49,952 nucleotides of DNA from an uncultured Pleomorphomonas sp. (GCA_937868725.1 CALMMQ010000115.1:1-49952), one strand, 5' to 3'; positions 32,227 to 45,311 are shown, counted from the stretch's first letter. Notes: a model not told the origin generated them from the letters alone. Made by a program: numbers and translations.

Positions 32227-32922
32227 ATGTCGGAAGAGAGAGAAGCCGAGGAGATCGACAGTCCCGAGCCCCGGATCGTGGCGGCAGCGCCCGACCCGGC
32301 CGGCACGGTGCTGGAGACCAACCGTCTGGTGCTGCGGCCACCGCACACCGACGACGCCGCCGATCTCGCCCGCCTGGCCGACAACCCGCGCATCGCCCGC
32401 AACCTGATGAGCCTGCCCTTCCCCTACCGGGTCGAGCACGCCCTCGGCTGGATCGGGTCGCCGCTCGGCGCGCGGGCCCAGCGCCGGCTCATCTGCCGCA
32501 AGGCACTCGACGGCGCGCCGGCGCCGGTCGGCGTCGTGACGCTCGAAACCAGCCCCGGCTCGGTGCTGCCGCGCCTCGGCTGCTGGCTGGGCGAAGCCTT
32601 CTGGGGTCAGGGTCTGGCTACCGAAGCCTGTCACGCCGTCGTCGACTACGCCTTCCTGCACCAGGACCACGACAAGCTGGCCTTCTGCTGCCGCGTCACC
32701 AACGCCGCTGGCCGCCGCCTCATCGAAAAATGTGGCTTCCAGATGGTGGCGCAGGAGCTCGACCGTTCGCTATACCAGGGTACGGCGGTGGCGGTGGATC
32801 GCTTCCAGATCGACCGGCGCTGCTGGCAGAGCCTCAGGGGCTGGGAGCCGCTGCGCCTGCATCAGAGAAGCGGAACCGGTCTCGCCGCCCATCGGCTGGC
32901 GGCGGCCTGCGCAACGAGGTAG
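32227..32922 (+). CDS. GNAT acetyltransferase (RimJ/RimL-like)
   Basis: The 231-residue protein has a GNAT fold: LETNRLVLRPPHTDDAADLARLADNPRIARNL at the start and an acetyl-CoA region near LGEAFWGQGLATEACHAVVDYAF. A central block with CCRVTNAAGRRLIEKCGFQ is typical of RimJ/RimL-type N-acetyltransferases. The ATG at 32227 follows a GAGGA site. Its place after rpmA is common in Rhizobiales. The target protein is unknown. Confidence 0.85.
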   Translation: MSEEREAEEIDSPEPRIVAAAPDPAGTVLETNRLVLRPPHTDDAADLARLADNPRIARNLMSLPFPYRVEHALGWIGSPLGARAQRRLICRKALDGAPAPVGVVTLETSPGSVLPRLGCWLGEAFWGQGLATEACHAVVDYAFLHQDHDKLAFCCRVTNAAGRRLIEKCGFQMVAQELDRSLYQGTAVAVDRFQIDRRCWQSLRGWEPLRLHQRSGTGLAAHRLAAACATR

Positions 32923-32927
32923 GACCC

Positions 32928-35920
<2,993 letters not shown>

Positions 35921-35931
35921 AAGGCGACAGC

Positions 35932-37203
35932 ATGGCCACCCCCGAACTCACCGCCCTGATGGCCGACATCGGCCGCCGCGCCCGCGCCGCCGCCCGGCGT
36001 CTGGCCATCGCCACCTCGGCCGAGAAGCAAACGGCGCTCCGGGCCATGGCGGCCGCCGTCCGCGACACCGCCGCCGCCATCCTGACCGCCAACGCCGCCG
36101 ACGTCGCCGCCATGCGGGCGGCCGGGACCGCCGCCTCGTTCATCGACCGCGGCACCCTCACGCCGGCCCGCGTCGAGGCCATCGCCCAGGCCCTCGACGA
36201 CATCGCCGCCCTGCCCGATCCGGTCGGCCGCGTGCTGGCCAGCTGGCAGCGGCCCAACGGCCTGCGCTTCGAGCGCGTGGCGACGCCGCTCGGCGTCATC
36301 GGCATCATCTTTGAAAGTCGGCCCAACGTCACCGCCGACGCCGGTGCCCTCAGCCTGATGGCCGGCAACGCCTCCATCCTGCGCTGCGGCTCCGACGCGC
36401 TGGGCTCTTCCGAGGCCATCCTGGCGGCGCTGCGGCGCGGCCTGGACGCCGCCGGCCTGCCGCCGGACGCCATCCAGCTCGTGCCCACCAAGGACCGCGA
36501 CGCCGTTGGCCTGATGCTCGGCGGCCTCAACGGTTCGATCGACGTTATCGTGCCGCGCGGCGGCAAGAGCCTGGTGGCCCGCGTCCAGTCGGAGGCGCGC
36601 GTACCGGTGTTCGCCCACCTCGAAGGCATCTGCCACGTCTACGTCGACCGCGAGGCCGACCTGGCCATGGCCGTCACCGTCACCGTCAACGCCAAGCTGC
36701 GCCGCACCGGCGTCTGCGGCGCCGCCGAGACGCTGCTGGTCGATCGCGCCGTTGCCGACACCCATCTGGTGCCCCTCCTCACGGCGCTTCACGACGGCGG
36801 CTGCGAGATTCGCGGCACCGACGAGGTCAGGGCGCGCTTCGCCGCCGCCGTGCCGGCCACCGAGGCCGACTGGTCGACCGAATATCTCGACAAGATCATC
36901 TCGGTGAAGCTGGTCGACGGCGTCGACGCGGCCATCGAGCACATCGAGACCTACGGCTCGCACCACACCGAAAGCATCATCACCGCCAACGAGGCCACGG
37001 CGGCCCGCTTCATGGCCCGCATCGATTCGGCCATCGTGCTGCACAACGCCTCGACCCAGTTCGCCGACGGCGGCGAATTCGGCTTCGGCGCCGAGATCGG
37101 CATCGCCACCGGCAAGATGCACGCCCGCGGCCCGGTGGGCGTCGAGCAGCTGACCTCGTTCAAGTACCGCGTCCACGGCAACGGCCAGACGAGGCCGCTA
37201 TGA
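35932..37203 (+). CDS. proA: Gamma-glutamyl phosphate reductase
   Basis: The 423-residue enzyme has the ProA signature blocks [28 protein letters not shown], the catalytic Cys region [13 protein letters not shown] and the C-terminal [31 protein letters not shown]. It reduces glutamyl 5-phosphate to the semialdehyde with NADPH in proline synthesis. Its stop overlaps nadD as ATGA. Confidence 0.96.
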   Translation: MATPELTALMADIGRRARAAARRLAIATSAEKQTALRAMAAAVRDTAAAILTANAADVAAMRAAGTAASFIDRGTLTPARVEAIAQALDDIAALPDPVGRVLASWQRPNGLRFERVATPLGVIGIIFESRPNVTADAGALSLMAGNASILRCGSDALGSSEAILAALRRGLDAAGLPPDAIQLVPTKDRDAVGLMLGGLNGSIDVIVPRGGKSLVARVQSEARVPVFAHLEGICHVYVDREADLAMAVTVTVNAKLRRTGVCGAAETLLVDRAVADTHLVPLLTALHDGGCEIRGTDEVRARFAAAVPATEADWSTEYLDKIISVKLVDGVDAAIEHIETYGSHHTESIITANEATAARFMARIDSAIVLHNASTQFADGGEFGFGAEIGIATGKMHARGPVGVEQLTSFKYRVHGNGQTRPL

Positions 37204-37808
37204 CGGTTTGGCGGGCGCTGCCGCCAACGACGGCGGGCATGGTGGTCGGTCTGTTCGGCGGTTCGTTCAACCCGCCGCACGCCGGTCATGCCCACGTCGC
37301 GGCGACGGCGCTGAAGCGCCTGCATCTCGATCGCATCTGGTGGCTGGTCAGCCCGGGCAACCCGCTCAAGGACGTCCACGCCTTGCCGCCGGTGGCCGAG
37401 CGCCTCGCCGCCGTCCGCCGCCTGGCCCGCCATCCCCGCGCCGTCGTCACCGATCTCGAGGCCCGACTCGGCACCCGCTACACCGTCGATCTGGTGCGGC
37501 GCCTCGTCAGTTTGCGGCCCGGCGTCCGCTTCGTGCTGGTCATCGGCGCCGACAACTGGGCCGGCTTCCACCGCTGGGGCGGCTGGCGCGACATCGCCCG
37601 GCTGGTGCCGATCGCCGTCGTCGACCGGCCGGGCGCCACCTTCCGCGCCCTCGCTTCGCCCGCCGCCCGGGCCCTCGACCGCTACCGTCTCGGCGACGCC
37701 GCCCGCCTCGGCCGAACCCGGCCGCCCGCCTGGCTGTTCATCGCCGCCGAGAAAATGCCGATCTCCTCCACCGCCCTGCGGCAACGACGGGAGCGTGGCA
37801 AGACCTGA
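37200..37808 (+). CDS. nadD: Nicotinate-nucleotide adenylyltransferase
   Basis: The 202-residue protein has the nucleotidyltransferase motif [14 protein letters not shown] (residues 17-30) and the C-terminal ISSTALRQ, which bind ATP and NaMN. It makes deamido-NAD in NAD synthesis. The start overlaps proA as ATGA, and rsfS follows about 200 bases on, the normal arrangement in this order. Confidence 0.95.
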   Translation: MTVWRALPPTTAGMVVGLFGGSFNPPHAGHAHVAATALKRLHLDRIWWLVSPGNPLKDVHALPPVAERLAAVRRLARHPRAVVTDLEARLGTRYTVDLVRRLVSLRPGVRFVLVIGADNWAGFHRWGGWRDIARLVPIAVVDRPGATFRALASPAARALDRYRLGDAARLGRTRPPAWLFIAAEKMPISSTALRQRRERGKT

Positions 37809-38005
37809 AACAGGCAAACGGCGCAAGTTGATGAAAAACGCCGACCCTTCCGACGCAACGGAGCAAGGATGACGGCAATGTCAACGGCGCGAGCGGCCAA
37901 AGACCGGCCGCTCACCTTGAAAACGTCACAACCGAGGTCCATCATTACACCAATCGTCGCCGGCCCAAGCCATGGCGGCGACATCCGCGAGGTGATCATC
38001 CAAGC

Positions 38006-38437
38006 ATGACTTTTTCTCAGGAAGACGCCGGATTGAGCGCAACTCAATTCTCCTCCGAACCGCCGGTCGGCCTCGTCGCCGACTCCCCCAGGGATGCCAA
38101 GTCGCTGCTGGCGGCCATTCTCGCCAGCCTTGACGATGCCAAGGCCGAAGAGATCGTCGAGATCGACATCGCCGGCAAGACGCCGATCGCCGACTACATG
38201 GTCGTCTGTTCGGGACGGTCGCAGCGTCACGTCGGCGCCATCGCCGACCATCTGGTCGAGGATCTCAAGGACAACGGTTTCGGCACCGCCGCCATCGAGG
38301 GCCAGCCGGCCTGCGACTGGGTGCTGGTCGACACCGGCGACGTCATCGTCCACGTCTTCCGTCCGGAAGTGCGCCAGTTCTACAATCTCGAAAAGATGTG
38401 GGCCGCCGACCCGGTGGCGCCGCTGCGCCGCAGCTGA
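38006..38437 (+). CDS. rsfS: Ribosomal silencing factor RsfS
   Basis: The 143-residue protein has the RsfS/Iojap domain from about residue 32 (AILASLDDAKAEEIVEIDIAGK, ADYMVVCSGRSQRHV, DWVLVDTGDVIVHVFRPEVRQFYNLEKMW). It binds uL14 and blocks subunit joining in starvation. The N-terminal 25 residues are unusually long and poorly conserved, so the exact start is uncertain. Confidence 0.95.
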   Translation: MTFSQEDAGLSATQFSSEPPVGLVADSPRDAKSLLAAILASLDDAKAEEIVEIDIAGKTPIADYMVVCSGRSQRHVGAIADHLVEDLKDNGFGTAAIEGQPACDWVLVDTGDVIVHVFRPEVRQFYNLEKMWAADPVAPLRRS

Positions 38438-38508
38438 AGCACGCGGTTGGGGCTTGCGTCCGCCGCCGTTCCGATCGATGAAGTGACAGCAACAGAACGG
38501 AACGGGTC

Positions 38509-38991
38509 ATGCGGATCGTCATCAGCGCCGTCGGCCGACTGAAGGTCGGACCGGAACGCGAGCTTACCGAGCGTTATGTCGAGCGGGCCGACAAGGCCGG
38601 CCGGGCCATCGGCTTCACCGAGGTCGGCTGTCGCGAGATCATGGAAAGCCGAGCGCGCGAAATCCTGCAGCGCAAGGACGAAGAGGCGCGTGGCCTGATC
38701 GCCGATCTGCCGCCGGGCGCCCTGATCATCGCCCTCGACGAGCACGGCGATTCGCCGACCTCGGAGCGCTTCGCCACGCTGCTTGGCGACGCCCGCGATC
38801 GCGGCACGCCGGCCGCCTTCCTGATGATCGGCGGCCCCGATGGCCACGGCAGCGAGCTGCTGTCGCGGGCCGGCCATCGCATTTCCTTCGGTCGACTGAC
38901 GCTGCCGCACCAGATCGTCCGCATTCTTGCCGCAGAGCAGGTCTATCGTGCCGTCACCATACTGAGCGGCCACCCCTATCACCGCCCGTGA
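38509..38991 (+). CDS. rlmH: 23S rRNA (pseudouridine1915-N3)-methyltransferase RlmH
   Basis: The 160-residue SPOUT enzyme has the typical core ALDEHGDSPTSERFA, FLMIGGPDGHG (SAM-binding knot) and the C-terminal ISFGRLTLPHQIVRILAAEQVYRA...GHPYHR. It methylates helix 69 of 23S rRNA. The gene follows rsfS as usual, and the start is the ATG with MRIVISAVGRL. Confidence 0.97.
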   Translation: MRIVISAVGRLKVGPERELTERYVERADKAGRAIGFTEVGCREIMESRAREILQRKDEEARGLIADLPPGALIIALDEHGDSPTSERFATLLGDARDRGTPAAFLMIGGPDGHGSELLSRAGHRISFGRLTLPHQIVRILAAEQVYRAVTILSGHPYHRP

Positions 38992-39074
38992 CGGCCCCGT
39001 CGATTGGTTGACGAGACATTAACGGACGGCCTGTACGGTAGCGCCGATTGATCTGCCGGTGAACTGACCCTTTC

Positions 39075-40475
39075 ATGCCGCCTTTCAGGAGACGTGGTCC
39101 TGTCCTGTTGAGCGCCGCCGTGGTGACGGCGCTGTCGGCGTCCCCTCCCGGGCCGGCGATCGCCCAGGCCTTGCCCGCCATGGCCAGCGCCTATGCCGCC
39201 GATCCGGCGCCGGCGGCCAACGTCGCACCGGTGGCGGCAACCATTCCCGATCTGGCCACCGACAAGCGCGACACTGCCATGATCGAGGCCGAGGCGACGC
39301 TCAAGGGCGCCGAACTCGACAAGCTCAAGCACGACATGGAACTGTCGGCCGAACGTCAAGCCGAGATCGCCGCCGAGATCGCCAATCTCGGCCGTGACGC
39401 CCAGGCGCTCAACGACCAGCTGCTCGCCTCCGCCGCCAAGGTGCAGGCGCTTGAAAGCGCCATCTCCGACAGCGAGGGCCGCCTGGCGCGCGGCGCCGAC
39501 AACGAGGCCCGCATCGAGAAGTCGCTGGCCAGTCGGCGCAAGGTGCTGATCGACGTGCTGGCCACCGCCCAGCGCATCGGCCGCCAGCCGCCGCCGGCCC
39601 TGGTGGTGTCGCCGGGCGATGCTCTCACCGCCGTGCGCTCGGCCATCGTCCTCGGCGCCGTGCTGCCCGAGGTGCGCCTTGAGGCCGAGGCGCTGCAGTC
39701 CGACCTTGAAGCACTCATCGCCGAGCGTACGCGCGCCGAGCGCGAGCGCGACGGCCTCAAGGCCAACGCCCTGTCGATCGCCGAGGAGCGCGAACGCCTC
39801 GCCCGCCTCATCGAAGAGAAGCACAAGCAGTCGGCCACGCGCAGCCAGGACCTCGTCGCCGAGAAGAGCCGGGCCGAATCGCTGGCCGCCAATGCCCGTT
39901 CGCTGCAGGATCTGATCGCCGGTCTCAACAAGGACCTGGCGACGGCACGAAAATCCGACGGCTCCGACAAGACGGCCGGCAAGCCGGCCCGACCGGCGAC
40001 CCCGCTGGCCGGCCGGCTGACGCCGGCAGTGGCCTTCGCCGACGCCAAAGGCAAATTGACCATGCCTGTCAGGGGCGTAGCCATTCAGTCCTATGGCGAC
40101 GACAACGGTTTTGGTTCGCCCTCATCGGGGCTTTCGATCGCCACGCGCGCCGGCGCCGAGGTGGTTTCGCCGGCCGATGGCCGCGTCGCCTTCGCCGGAC
40201 CGTTTCGTTCCTACGGCCAACTCTTGATCCTGGACGCCGGCGATGGATATCATATCGTCCTGGCGGGAATGGATCGGCTCGACGTCGAACTCGATCAGTT
40301 CGTCCTGACGGGAGAGCCGGTCGGTGTCATGGGAAGCCAGAGGTTGGCCAGCGCGGCAGCGCTGAACGCTCGTTTCACACAGCCCGTGCTGTATGTCGAA
40401 TTTCGGAAAGATGGGACTTCGATCGATCCCTCTCCATGGTGGGTCGCATCGCTGGATCGGAAGGTTGGCGGATGA
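39075..40475 (+). CDS. EnvC-like murein hydrolase activator
   Basis: The 466-residue protein has a signal peptide (cleavage near residue 30), a long coiled coil at about 65-300 and a C-terminal LytM/M23 domain (from GVAIQSYGDDNGFGSPSSGLSIATRAGAEVVSP). The His/Asp residues needed for zinc catalysis are mostly lost (GYHIVLAG, LYVEFRK in place of HxH), so it probably activates amidases rather than cutting peptidoglycan itself. It overlaps ctpA as ATGA. Confidence 0.9.
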   Translation: MPPFRRRGPVLLSAAVVTALSASPPGPAIAQALPAMASAYAADPAPAANVAPVAATIPDLATDKRDTAMIEAEATLKGAELDKLKHDMELSAERQAEIAAEIANLGRDAQALNDQLLASAAKVQALESAISDSEGRLARGADNEARIEKSLASRRKVLIDVLATAQRIGRQPPPALVVSPGDALTAVRSAIVLGAVLPEVRLEAEALQSDLEALIAERTRAERERDGLKANALSIAEERERLARLIEEKHKQSATRSQDLVAEKSRAESLAANARSLQDLIAGLNKDLATARKSDGSDKTAGKPARPATPLAGRLTPAVAFADAKGKLTMPVRGVAIQSYGDDNGFGSPSSGLSIATRAGAEVVSPADGRVAFAGPFRSYGQLLILDAGDGYHIVLAGMDRLDVELDQFVLTGEPVGVMGSQRLASAAALNARFTQPVLYVEFRKDGTSIDPSPWWVASLDRKVGG

Positions 40476-41806
40476 TCAGGAAGCTATCGCTACTCGCCGC
40501 AGGTGCCGTGTTGGGCGCCGGCGTCTCGACCCTGGCCCTTGAGGGCCACATCACCGGGTTTGGCTCGGCGACGGCGGCCAGCGTCGACACCTACCGCCAG
40601 CTCAACCTGTTCGGCGACGTGTTCGAGCGCATCCGCTCCGACTACGTCGAGGTGCCCGACGAGGCCAGCCTCGTCGAGGCGGCCATCAACGGCATGCTGA
40701 CCTCGCTCGATCCGCATTCGAACTACATGAATGCCAAGAACTACGAGGACATGCAGATCCAGACCAAGGGCGAGTTCGGCGGTCTCGGCATCGAGGTCAC
40801 CATGGAAGACGGCCTGGTCAAGGTGGTGACGCCCATCGACGACACGCCCGCCGCCAAGGCCGGCATCCTGGCCGGCGACTTCATCGTCGCCATCGACGGC
40901 ACCGACGTCCAGGGCCTGACGCTGCAGGAAGCGGTCGACAAGATGCGCGGCCCGGTCAACTCCTCGATCACCCTCACCGTGCAGCGCAAGGCCGGCGACA
41001 AGCCGTTCGAGGTCAAGATCGTCCGCGACACCATCAAGATGCAGTCGGTCAAGTACGAGGTCAAGGACGACGTCGGCTACGTCCGCATCTCCCAGTTCAC
41101 CGCCCAGACCTACGACGGCCTCAAGGCGGCCCTCGACAAGATCGACGCCACCGTGCCGTCCGACAAGCTCAAGGGCTACATCCTCGACCTGCGCAACGAC
41201 CCGGGCGGTCTGCTCGACCAGGCCATCGCCGTGTCCGACGCCTTCCTCGACCACGGCGAGATCGTCTCGACGCGCGGTCGCCACGACGCCGACACCCGCC
41301 GCTATTCGGCCAAGACGGGCGAGCTCGTTGCCGACAAGCCGCTGATCGTGCTGATCAACGGTGGTTCGGCCTCGGCTTCGGAAATCGTCGCCGGTGCCCT
41401 GCAGGATCACCGCCGCGCCACGCTGCTCGGCACCCGCTCGTTCGGCAAGGGCTCGGTGCAGACCATCATTCCGCTCGGCGGCAACGGCGCCATCCGCCTG
41501 ACGACGGCGCGCTACTACACCCCGTCCGGCAACTCCATCCAGGCCAAGGGCATCACGCCCGACATCGAGGTCAAGCAGGAGCTGCCGCCCGAGTTGCAGG
41601 ACAAGATCACCGAGACGCGCGGCGAGGCAGCGCTCAAGGGCCATCTCAAGAGCGAGACCGAGGGGGCCGAGGGATCGGGCAGCCAGGCCTACGTGCCGCC
41701 CGATCCCAAGAACGACAAGCAGCTCAACACGGCGCTCGATCTGCTGCGTGGCCTGCAGGCCAACGCCGCCTTCCCGCCCAAGGGCGATGATCCCATCGCC
41801 AACTGA
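40472..41806 (+). CDS. ctpA: Carboxyl-terminal processing protease CtpA (S41)
   Basis: The 444-residue protease has an N-terminal membrane or signal segment, a PDZ domain at about 95-190 (GEFGGLGIEV, AGILAGDFIVAIDG) and the S41 catalytic domain with the Ser/Lys pair S301 (NGGSASASE) and K326 (RSFGKGSVQ), 25 residues apart as in Prc. It trims periplasmic proteins. The start overlaps the EnvC-like gene, a conserved neighbour. Confidence 0.95.
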   Translation: MIRKLSLLAAGAVLGAGVSTLALEGHITGFGSATAASVDTYRQLNLFGDVFERIRSDYVEVPDEASLVEAAINGMLTSLDPHSNYMNAKNYEDMQIQTKGEFGGLGIEVTMEDGLVKVVTPIDDTPAAKAGILAGDFIVAIDGTDVQGLTLQEAVDKMRGPVNSSITLTVQRKAGDKPFEVKIVRDTIKMQSVKYEVKDDVGYVRISQFTAQTYDGLKAALDKIDATVPSDKLKGYILDLRNDPGGLLDQAIAVSDAFLDHGEIVSTRGRHDADTRRYSAKTGELVADKPLIVLINGGSASASEIVAGALQDHRRATLLGTRSFGKGSVQTIIPLGGNGAIRLTTARYYTPSGNSIQAKGITPDIEVKQELPPELQDKITETRGEAALKGHLKSETEGAEGSGSQAYVPPDPKNDKQLNTALDLLRGLQANAAFPPKGDDPIAN

Positions 41807-41976
41807 CCGCTGACCGGCCGGCCCACCGGGGGTTCGCCTCCGGTGGACCGCCGTCGCCGCGGCGCTGGACAGGGCCGCGCGAATCATCGAATGCTGGCAC
41901 GAGAGCGCCGGCTGACGCCTGAAAACGCGACAATCGACGGGCAACCGTTGGCAAGCCAGCCGTCGGACCGGTAGCG

Positions 41977-43134
41977 ATGAACGACCTGACCTCCCCCCTC
42001 GGCTACAAGACCGCCTCCGGCCGCCGCTTCCGCCTGCCGTTCGGCGCCATCGTCGCCACGCTGGTGATGAGCGTCCTGGCCGGCCTCGCCGTCTGGCTGG
42101 TGGTGGTCGACGACCCGCTCGGCGGCGAACCGGTGGCGCTGGTCAAGATCGAGACCAACGACAGCGCCGTCGACCGTACCGAGATCGCCACCGTCGGCGT
42201 CAAGTCGGCCAGCGGCGCCCTGCTGCCCCCCGTCGGCGCCACCCCGACCGAGCCGCCCGCCGACGCCGACAACGCCGGCCCCGCTTCCGGCGCCGTCGCC
42301 ATCTCGGCGCCCGCCCAGCCGGCCGCCACCGTCGCCCTGCCGGTCGAGGCCGATCCCGAGCTGCTTGAGCCGAGCGCCTGGGGGCCGCTGCCGCGCATTG
42401 GCGCCAACGGCCGCCGGCCGCTCGACGTTTACGCCCGGCCGGTGCCGTCCTTCGTCGGCGCCTCGCCCAAGGTGGCGCTGGTGGTCACCGACCTCGGCCT
42501 CAGCCAGAGCGGCACGCAGGAAGCGCTGCGCGTGCTGCCGCCGCCGGTGACGCTGGCCTTCGCCCCCTACGGCGGCAGCCTCGACCGCTGGACCAGCAAG
42601 GCCCGCCAGGGCGGCCACGAACTGCTGCTGCAGGTGCCGCTGGAGCCGTTCGACTATCCCGACAACGATCCCGGCGAGAACACCCTGCTCACCGGCGCCG
42701 GCGCCGAGAAGAACGCCAGCAACCTCCACACCGTCATGGCCCGCTTCACCACCTACGTCGGCCTGATCAACTACATGGGCGGCAAGTTCACCGCCGACGC
42801 CGACGCCCTCGATCCGCTGATGGTCGAGGTGGCCAAGCGCGGTCTGATGTTCGTCGACGACGGCTCGTCGGCCCGCTCGGTCGCCGGCCGCGTCGCCGGC
42901 AAGCGCGAAGCGCCGTTCGCCCGCGCCGACCTGGTGATCGACGCCGTGCCGACGCCGGAGGAGATCACCGGTCGGCTGGCCCAGCTTGAGCAGATCGCCC
43001 GCACGCGCGGCACGGCCCTTGGCGTGACCAGCGCCCGCCCGGCCGCCATCAAGGCCATCGTCGACTGGTCCAAGAGCCTGGAATCACGCGGCATCACCCT
43101 CGTTCCCGTGTCCGCCGCCCGCCAGAAGAGCTGA
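41977..43134 (+). CDS. Divergent polysaccharide deacetylase (YibQ-like)
   Basis: The 385-residue protein has one N-terminal membrane helix (about 22-44), a low-complexity Ala/Pro linker to residue 140, then a divergent polysaccharide deacetylase domain (KVALVVTDLGLSQSGTQEAL, VTLAFAPYGGSLDRW, HELLLQVPLEPFDYP). Such proteins are found next to ctpA and envC. Catalytic activity has not been established for the family; a cell-envelope role is inferred from location. Confidence 0.88.
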   Translation: MNDLTSPLGYKTASGRRFRLPFGAIVATLVMSVLAGLAVWLVVVDDPLGGEPVALVKIETNDSAVDRTEIATVGVKSASGALLPPVGATPTEPPADADNAGPASGAVAISAPAQPAATVALPVEADPELLEPSAWGPLPRIGANGRRPLDVYARPVPSFVGASPKVALVVTDLGLSQSGTQEALRVLPPPVTLAFAPYGGSLDRWTSKARQGGHELLLQVPLEPFDYPDNDPGENTLLTGAGAEKNASNLHTVMARFTTYVGLINYMGGKFTADADALDPLMVEVAKRGLMFVDDGSSARSVAGRVAGKREAPFARADLVIDAVPTPEEITGRLAQLEQIARTRGTALGVTSARPAAIKAIVDWSKSLESRGITLVPVSAARQKS

Positions 43135-43140
43135 AACCCC

Positions 43141-43647
43141 ATGTCTTCAGACCGTTCCTCGCTCGCCTACCGCCCCTGCGCCGGCGCCGTGCTGATCAAC
43201 CGTGCCGGCCTCGTCTTCGCCGGTCGCCGCGCCGGCTTGCCGGCCGACGACGCCACCGCCTGGCAGATGCCGCAGGGCGGCATCGACGCCGGCGAGCAGC
43301 CCCTCGACGCCGCCTTGCGCGAACTGTTCGAGGAGACCAGCGTCCATTCGGTCAAGCTCATGGCCGAATCGGCCGCCTGGCTCAGCTACGACGTGCCCGA
43401 CAGCCTGGCCTCCGGCCGCTTCCAGAAGAAGTGGCGCGGCCAGACCCAGAAGTGGTTTGCCTTCCGCTTCCTCGGCCCTGACAGCGAGATCGACATTCTC
43501 CGGCCCGGGGGCGGCGCCTTCACGGCCGAGTTCGACGCCTGGGACTGGCTGCCGCTGACCGAACTGCCCGGCCGCGTCGTCGCGTTCAAGCGCCCGATCT
43601 ACGAGGCCCTGGTGGCCGAGTTCGCCGCGCTGGCGGTGCCGGTGTGA
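43141..43647 (+). CDS. rppH: RNA pyrophosphohydrolase RppH (Nudix)
   Basis: The 168-residue protein begins YRPCAGAVLINRAGLVFAGRR and has a Nudix box GGIDAGEQPLDAALRELFEET from about residue 47, followed by QTQKWFAFRFLG, the RppH-type segment. It removes pyrophosphate from the 5' end of mRNA to start decay. It lies six bases after the deacetylase gene and overlaps a second Nudix gene. Confidence 0.92.
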   Translation: MSSDRSSLAYRPCAGAVLINRAGLVFAGRRAGLPADDATAWQMPQGGIDAGEQPLDAALRELFEETSVHSVKLMAESAAWLSYDVPDSLASGRFQKKWRGQTQKWFAFRFLGPDSEIDILRPGGGAFTAEFDAWDWLPLTELPGRVVAFKRPIYEALVAEFAALAVPV

Positions 43648-44216
43648 GCCCGCGCGTCCCCGCCTCGACCACGCCGCCGGCCGCCGGCGAGCGCGAGCCG
43701 CTCCTCGCCGATCTGCCCTATCGCCGCAACGTCGGCATCTGTCTGTTCAACGCCGCCGGTCTCGTCTGGGCCGGCGAGGTCTATGCCAACCCGCACGGCT
43801 GGCCCGATCCGGAAATCTTCGCGCCCGGCGCCGACTGGTCGCTGCCGCAGGGCGGCATCGACGCCGGCGAGGACATCGAGACGGCGGCGCGGCGAGAACT
43901 CTGGGAGGAGACCGGCATCCGCTCGGCCGAACTTCTGGCCATCACCGACGACTGGTGGTCGTACGACTTCCCCGTCCGCGCCAAAGCCGGCCACAAGCTC
44001 TACCCGTTTCGCGGCCAGACGCAGCGTTGGGCCGCCTTCCGCTTCCTCGGCAGCGACGCCGAGGTGACGGTCAGCGCCGAACACACCGCCGAACCGGCCG
44101 AATTCGTCCGCTGGGCCTGGCGCCGCCTCAAGGACCTGCCAAACATCGGGGCCCTGCACCGCCGCGCCCAGTATCGGCGCGTCGCCGCCGCCTTCGCCCA
44201 TCTTGCCGGGGGTTAG
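43644..44216 (+). CDS. Second RppH-like Nudix hydrolase
   Basis: The 190-residue protein starts at GTG 43644, overlapping the first rppH stop as GTGA. It has a Nudix box GGIDAGEDIETAARRELWEE near residue 71, then RGQTQRWAAFRFLG, which matches the RppH family again, and PYRRNVGICLFNAAGLVWAGE before it. A tandem duplicate is likely. It may act on a different RNA 5' end or on a nucleotide such as a dinucleoside polyphosphate. Confidence 0.88.
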   Translation: MSPRVPASTTPPAAGEREPLLADLPYRRNVGICLFNAAGLVWAGEVYANPHGWPDPEIFAPGADWSLPQGGIDAGEDIETAARRELWEETGIRSAELLAITDDWWSYDFPVRAKAGHKLYPFRGQTQRWAAFRFLGSDAEVTVSAEHTAEPAEFVRWAWRRLKDLPNIGALHRRAQYRRVAAAFAHLAGG

Positions 44217-44288
44217 GACCAGAAAGCTCTCTGGCGTTGTTGCGTTATCGCCTTGGCTCAGCCGCTTGCCGATCGGGCTCTTTCAGCC

Positions 44289-44370
44289 GGATCGACGGCT
44301 GCTCAACTTATTGAATCTGGAGCGATTTCTTGTCGACCTGATGATTCCATCAGGTCGGAAAGCGCTCTAG
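44289..44370. repeat. Partial copy of the palindromic intergenic repeat
   Basis: These 82 bases match the right half of the element at 6194-6311 with very few differences, including GAATCTGGAGCGATTTC, the CGACCTGATG/CATCAGGTCG hairpin and the terminal GCTCTAG. As at 6308, the terminal CTA (44367-44369) is the stop codon TAG of the gene that ends here on the minus strand. Confidence 0.85.
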
Positions 44371-45311
44371 CGTCGATCGAGCGCGGCCAGGACGCCGCGT
44401 TCCACCGCCGCCTGCCGGCGCGCCAGCCTGACGGCCGCCGCCGTGTCGATGGCGCGGAAGCGCACCGGCGCACGCGGCCGCACCTGGGCGAACGAATCGA
44501 CGGCGGAGGCCACCAGCGTGGCGATCTTGGGATAGCCGCCCGTCGTCTGATGATCGGCCAAGAGCACCGTCGCCGCCCCGTCGCCGCCCACCTGGATCGA
44601 GCCGCGCACCACCGCTTCCGAGGGAATGGCCAGCGCGTCGACCGGCGTCAGCGTCGGCCCGGCCAGGCGCACCCCCATGCGATCGTAGGAGTCGGTGAGG
44701 ACGAAAGGCGACGACAGCAGCGCCGCCAGCGCCGACGGCGGGAAGCAGCGCTCCTGCGGCCCCATCACCACCGGATAGACGAGCGACGGTCGGGCATTGA
44801 AGGGCAGCACCAGGTCGCCCTCGCGATCGGGCCGCACCTCGGCATCGGCCACCGTGAACTCGCCCGCCGTGGCCAAGAGACCGCCGCCCAGCCCCGACGG
44901 GGCGTGCGTCGACCGGCTGCCCAGCCAGACGGGCGCCACCAGCTGTCCGGCGACGGCGAGATAGCACCAGTTGCCCCAGTAGCCGGGCCGGACGTCGAGC
45001 GTCTCGCCGGCCCGGATCGTCCTGACGACCCAGATCGGCCCGGCCGCCGCGCCGTGGCGGAAGTGGAAGCCGCCGCCGGCCAGCGCCAGCGTCACCGCCC
45101 CGGCGAGGCATTCGACGAGCAGACCGCCGATGGAGATCTCGATGGCCGCCGCGCCCTCGGGGTTGCCGAGCGCCCGGTTGGCGAATCGCAGCGCCAGCCG
45201 GTCCATGGCCCCCGACGCCGGCACGCCGTAGCGCATCAGCCCGGGGCGACCGCCATCCTGGACCGACACGTGCGGCCCGGCGGCGACAATGCGGAACACA
45301 GCCTCGCTCAT
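44367..45311 (-). CDS. pxpC: 5-oxoprolinase subunit PxpC
   Basis: The 314-residue protein belongs to the biotin-dependent-carboxylase-like KipA/PxpC family, with VSVQDGGRPGLMRYGVPASGAMD near residue 15 and DSYDRMGVRLAG in the C-terminal half. With PxpA and PxpB it hydrolyses 5-oxoproline (pyroglutamate) to glutamate using ATP. Its start overlaps pxpB as ATGA and its stop lies in the palindromic repeat. Confidence 0.93.
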   Translation of the reverse strand: MSEAVFRIVAAGPHVSVQDGGRPGLMRYGVPASGAMDRLALRFANRALGNPEGAAAIEISIGGLLVECLAGAVTLALAGGGFHFRHGAAAGPIWVVRTIRAGETLDVRPGYWGNWCYLAVAGQLVAPVWLGSRSTHAPSGLGGGLLATAGEFTVADAEVRPDREGDLVLPFNARPSLVYPVVMGPQERCFPPSALAALLSSPFVLTDSYDRMGVRLAGPTLTPVDALAIPSEAVVRGSIQVGGDGAATVLLADHQTTGGYPKIATLVASAVDSFAQVRPRAPVRFRAIDTAAAVRLARRQAAVERGVLAALDRR

